Shown here one piece after another: positions 29,219 to 30,000 of a stretch of DNA of 30,000 nt; positions within the stretch are counted from its first letter, which is position 1, and the number at the start of each line of letters is the position of its first letter. Source of the stretch: Nymphaea colorata (taxonomy: Eukaryota > Streptophyta > Magnoliopsida > Nymphaeales > Nymphaeaceae). The DNA lies in assembly GCF_008831285.2 (NCBI RefSeq), contig NW_022204611.1:1-30000 (forward strand). Direction: 5' to 3'. The notes under the pieces were generated by a model, which saw only the letters and a program-made list of their open reading frames with translations, was not told the DNA's origin and ran no database searches. Both the position numbers and the translations under genes were made by a program.

Positions 29219-30000
29219 TGTCGACAAATCTAATTATAGTAGTTTTAATCAAATCCCATCAGATGACCGTAGGGATATGAGGGTAGACGGCGGAAATAAT
29301 TAGAAAGGGGGATTGGATTCAAATGGGGGGATTGTTGCCGCTTAACGGCATCATATGGATTGGGGGGAAAGAATAAAGACACGTGTAGGGTATCTGATTA
29401 ACGAGATGGTAGGTGAGAGGGATTGAGGACGTTTTGGGGGATTCGATGGGCTGGTTTACGCTTATTTGGAGGTTAATTTATGGTTGGAATAAAATTGATT
29501 AATTTATAAGGTAAACTATTCCATTTCTATTCGATCAACCCAAAAACAGGATCCCCTTCTTCCCTCCTTCCCCACCCAACCCCATCAGGGGAAATCCTGC
29601 ACTTACCCCCTCTCCTCACGCGCAGGATACAACTTTTTTTCATAATTTTCCAAACAGCCCACACAAGCATTTTATTTAATTTACCATCGTCCAAATATAA
29701 AATCCGCCTATCCTCTAGCCCGCATTCCTCTGTTGAGCTTTTTCCCTCCTTTTCCTTCCCGAAATCCCATGAGTGTGTAGTTTTTAGGGGCAATAAATTC
29801 ACAAATGTATTTTCTATATGATTCCTATTTATAACTTAAATTCTATTAACTTCAAATCGACCACCCATGCTGCACTCTCCCACCCACTCTGTCCCCATTA
29901 ATGCCGCCCCCATATCCCCGCCCCATAAATCCTACGTCGAAATATAACCAAAATCAGCAAAAAATTTTCCACCTCGGGATGGTTCTACTCCATTGAAAGC
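29219..30000. other. Right-end region without a convincing gene
   Basis: 782 bp upstream of V-ATPase A. The + strand is G-rich with G runs between about 29280 and 29460, and becomes C/T-rich and G-poor from about 29530 to the end. A minus-strand open frame near 29527-29802 reads on through TAG but shows no family resemblance. The next gene probably lies beyond the window. Confidence 0.5.

Noticed and set aside
29527-29802. Possible minus-strand gene upstream of V-ATPase A
   Set aside because: With only TGA as stop, AT-rich spacer gives long open frames by chance. No conserved motif, odd composition and no TGA at its apparent end.
1-30000. Standard or Gln-type (table 6) genetic code
   Set aside because: Standard code breaks almost every gene. 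Gln reading conflicts with invariant Glu in DLKPEN, LLYEF, AIEFLH and WTxEED.
1-30000. tRNA genes, including suppressor tRNA-Glu
   Set aside because: No cloverleaf with conserved arms was seen in any spacer, though a covariance-model scan could not be run.

Overview
This window is one end of a ciliate macronuclear chromosome. Positions 1-96 are a C4A2 (CCCCAA) telomere and the rest is very gene-dense: 21 protein genes, most intergenic gaps 25-300 bp. Every gene ends at TGA. TAA and TAG occur in frame throughout, and at family-invariant sites they stand where glutamate is expected: the DLKPEN motif of the PKG-like kinase, the LLYEF motif of its C-lobe, AIEFLH in a second kinase, the WxF glutamate of V-ATPase A, and the MYB W-T-x-E-E-D motif. 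UAA/UAG = Glu with UGA as the only stop is the peritrich nuclear code (NCBI table 30). Together with C4A2 telomeres this points to a peritrich oligohymenophorean ciliate (Vorticella/Carchesium/Campanella-like). The species is not identifiable from the sequence alone.

Introns are tiny and almost constant. I place 23 GT-AG introns, 21 of exactly 20 nt and 2 of 21 nt. Nearly all begin GTA, and 18 of the 21 introns of 20 nt carry A at position 15, a probable branch point fixed six bases from the 3' end. With the standard code and no splicing the window looks like broken fragments. With code 30 and 20-nt introns nearly all genes become full length.

Layout. 1-96 telomere. 208-909 Rab GTPase (-). 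1048-1631 small membrane protein (+). 1707-2860 NDUFA9-like complex I subunit (-). 3104-4397 R2R3-type MYB factor (-). 4758-5698 unknown charged protein (-). 5728-6270 UPF0598/C8orf82-like (-), divergent with an 11-bp gap from 6282-7399, a probable mitochondrial protein (+). 7496-8322 Met-rich HMG-box protein (+). 8525-9942 NT-C2/coiled-coil protein (+). 10011-10745 Pro-rich protein (+). 11038-11739 cysteamine dioxygenase-like (+). 11781-13599 UBL-PH-kinase (-). 13952-14302 LITAF-like (+). 14367-15422 CNB-fold protein (+). 15592-16259 P/Y/Q-rich membrane protein (+). 16316-21451 giant type I membrane protein (-). 21636-22205 two-helix membrane protein (+). 22234-23824 DNAAF3 (-). 23976-24883 TFIIH p44 (+). 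24909-27128 PKG-like kinase (-). 27305-29218 V-ATPase subunit A (-). 29219-30000 no convincing gene.

The genes do not form an operon-like unit; this is a mixed eukaryotic gene set for trafficking, mitochondria, transcription, cilia, signalling and acidification. Three genes near the left end (Rab, 1048-1631 protein, NDUFA9) and the giant membrane protein also contain single-base frame breaks, all of the missing-base type and mostly in or beside short homopolymers. I read these as probable sequence errors, although real or programmed frameshifts are not excluded. No CRISPR, rRNA, tRNA, transposon or viral element was recognised.
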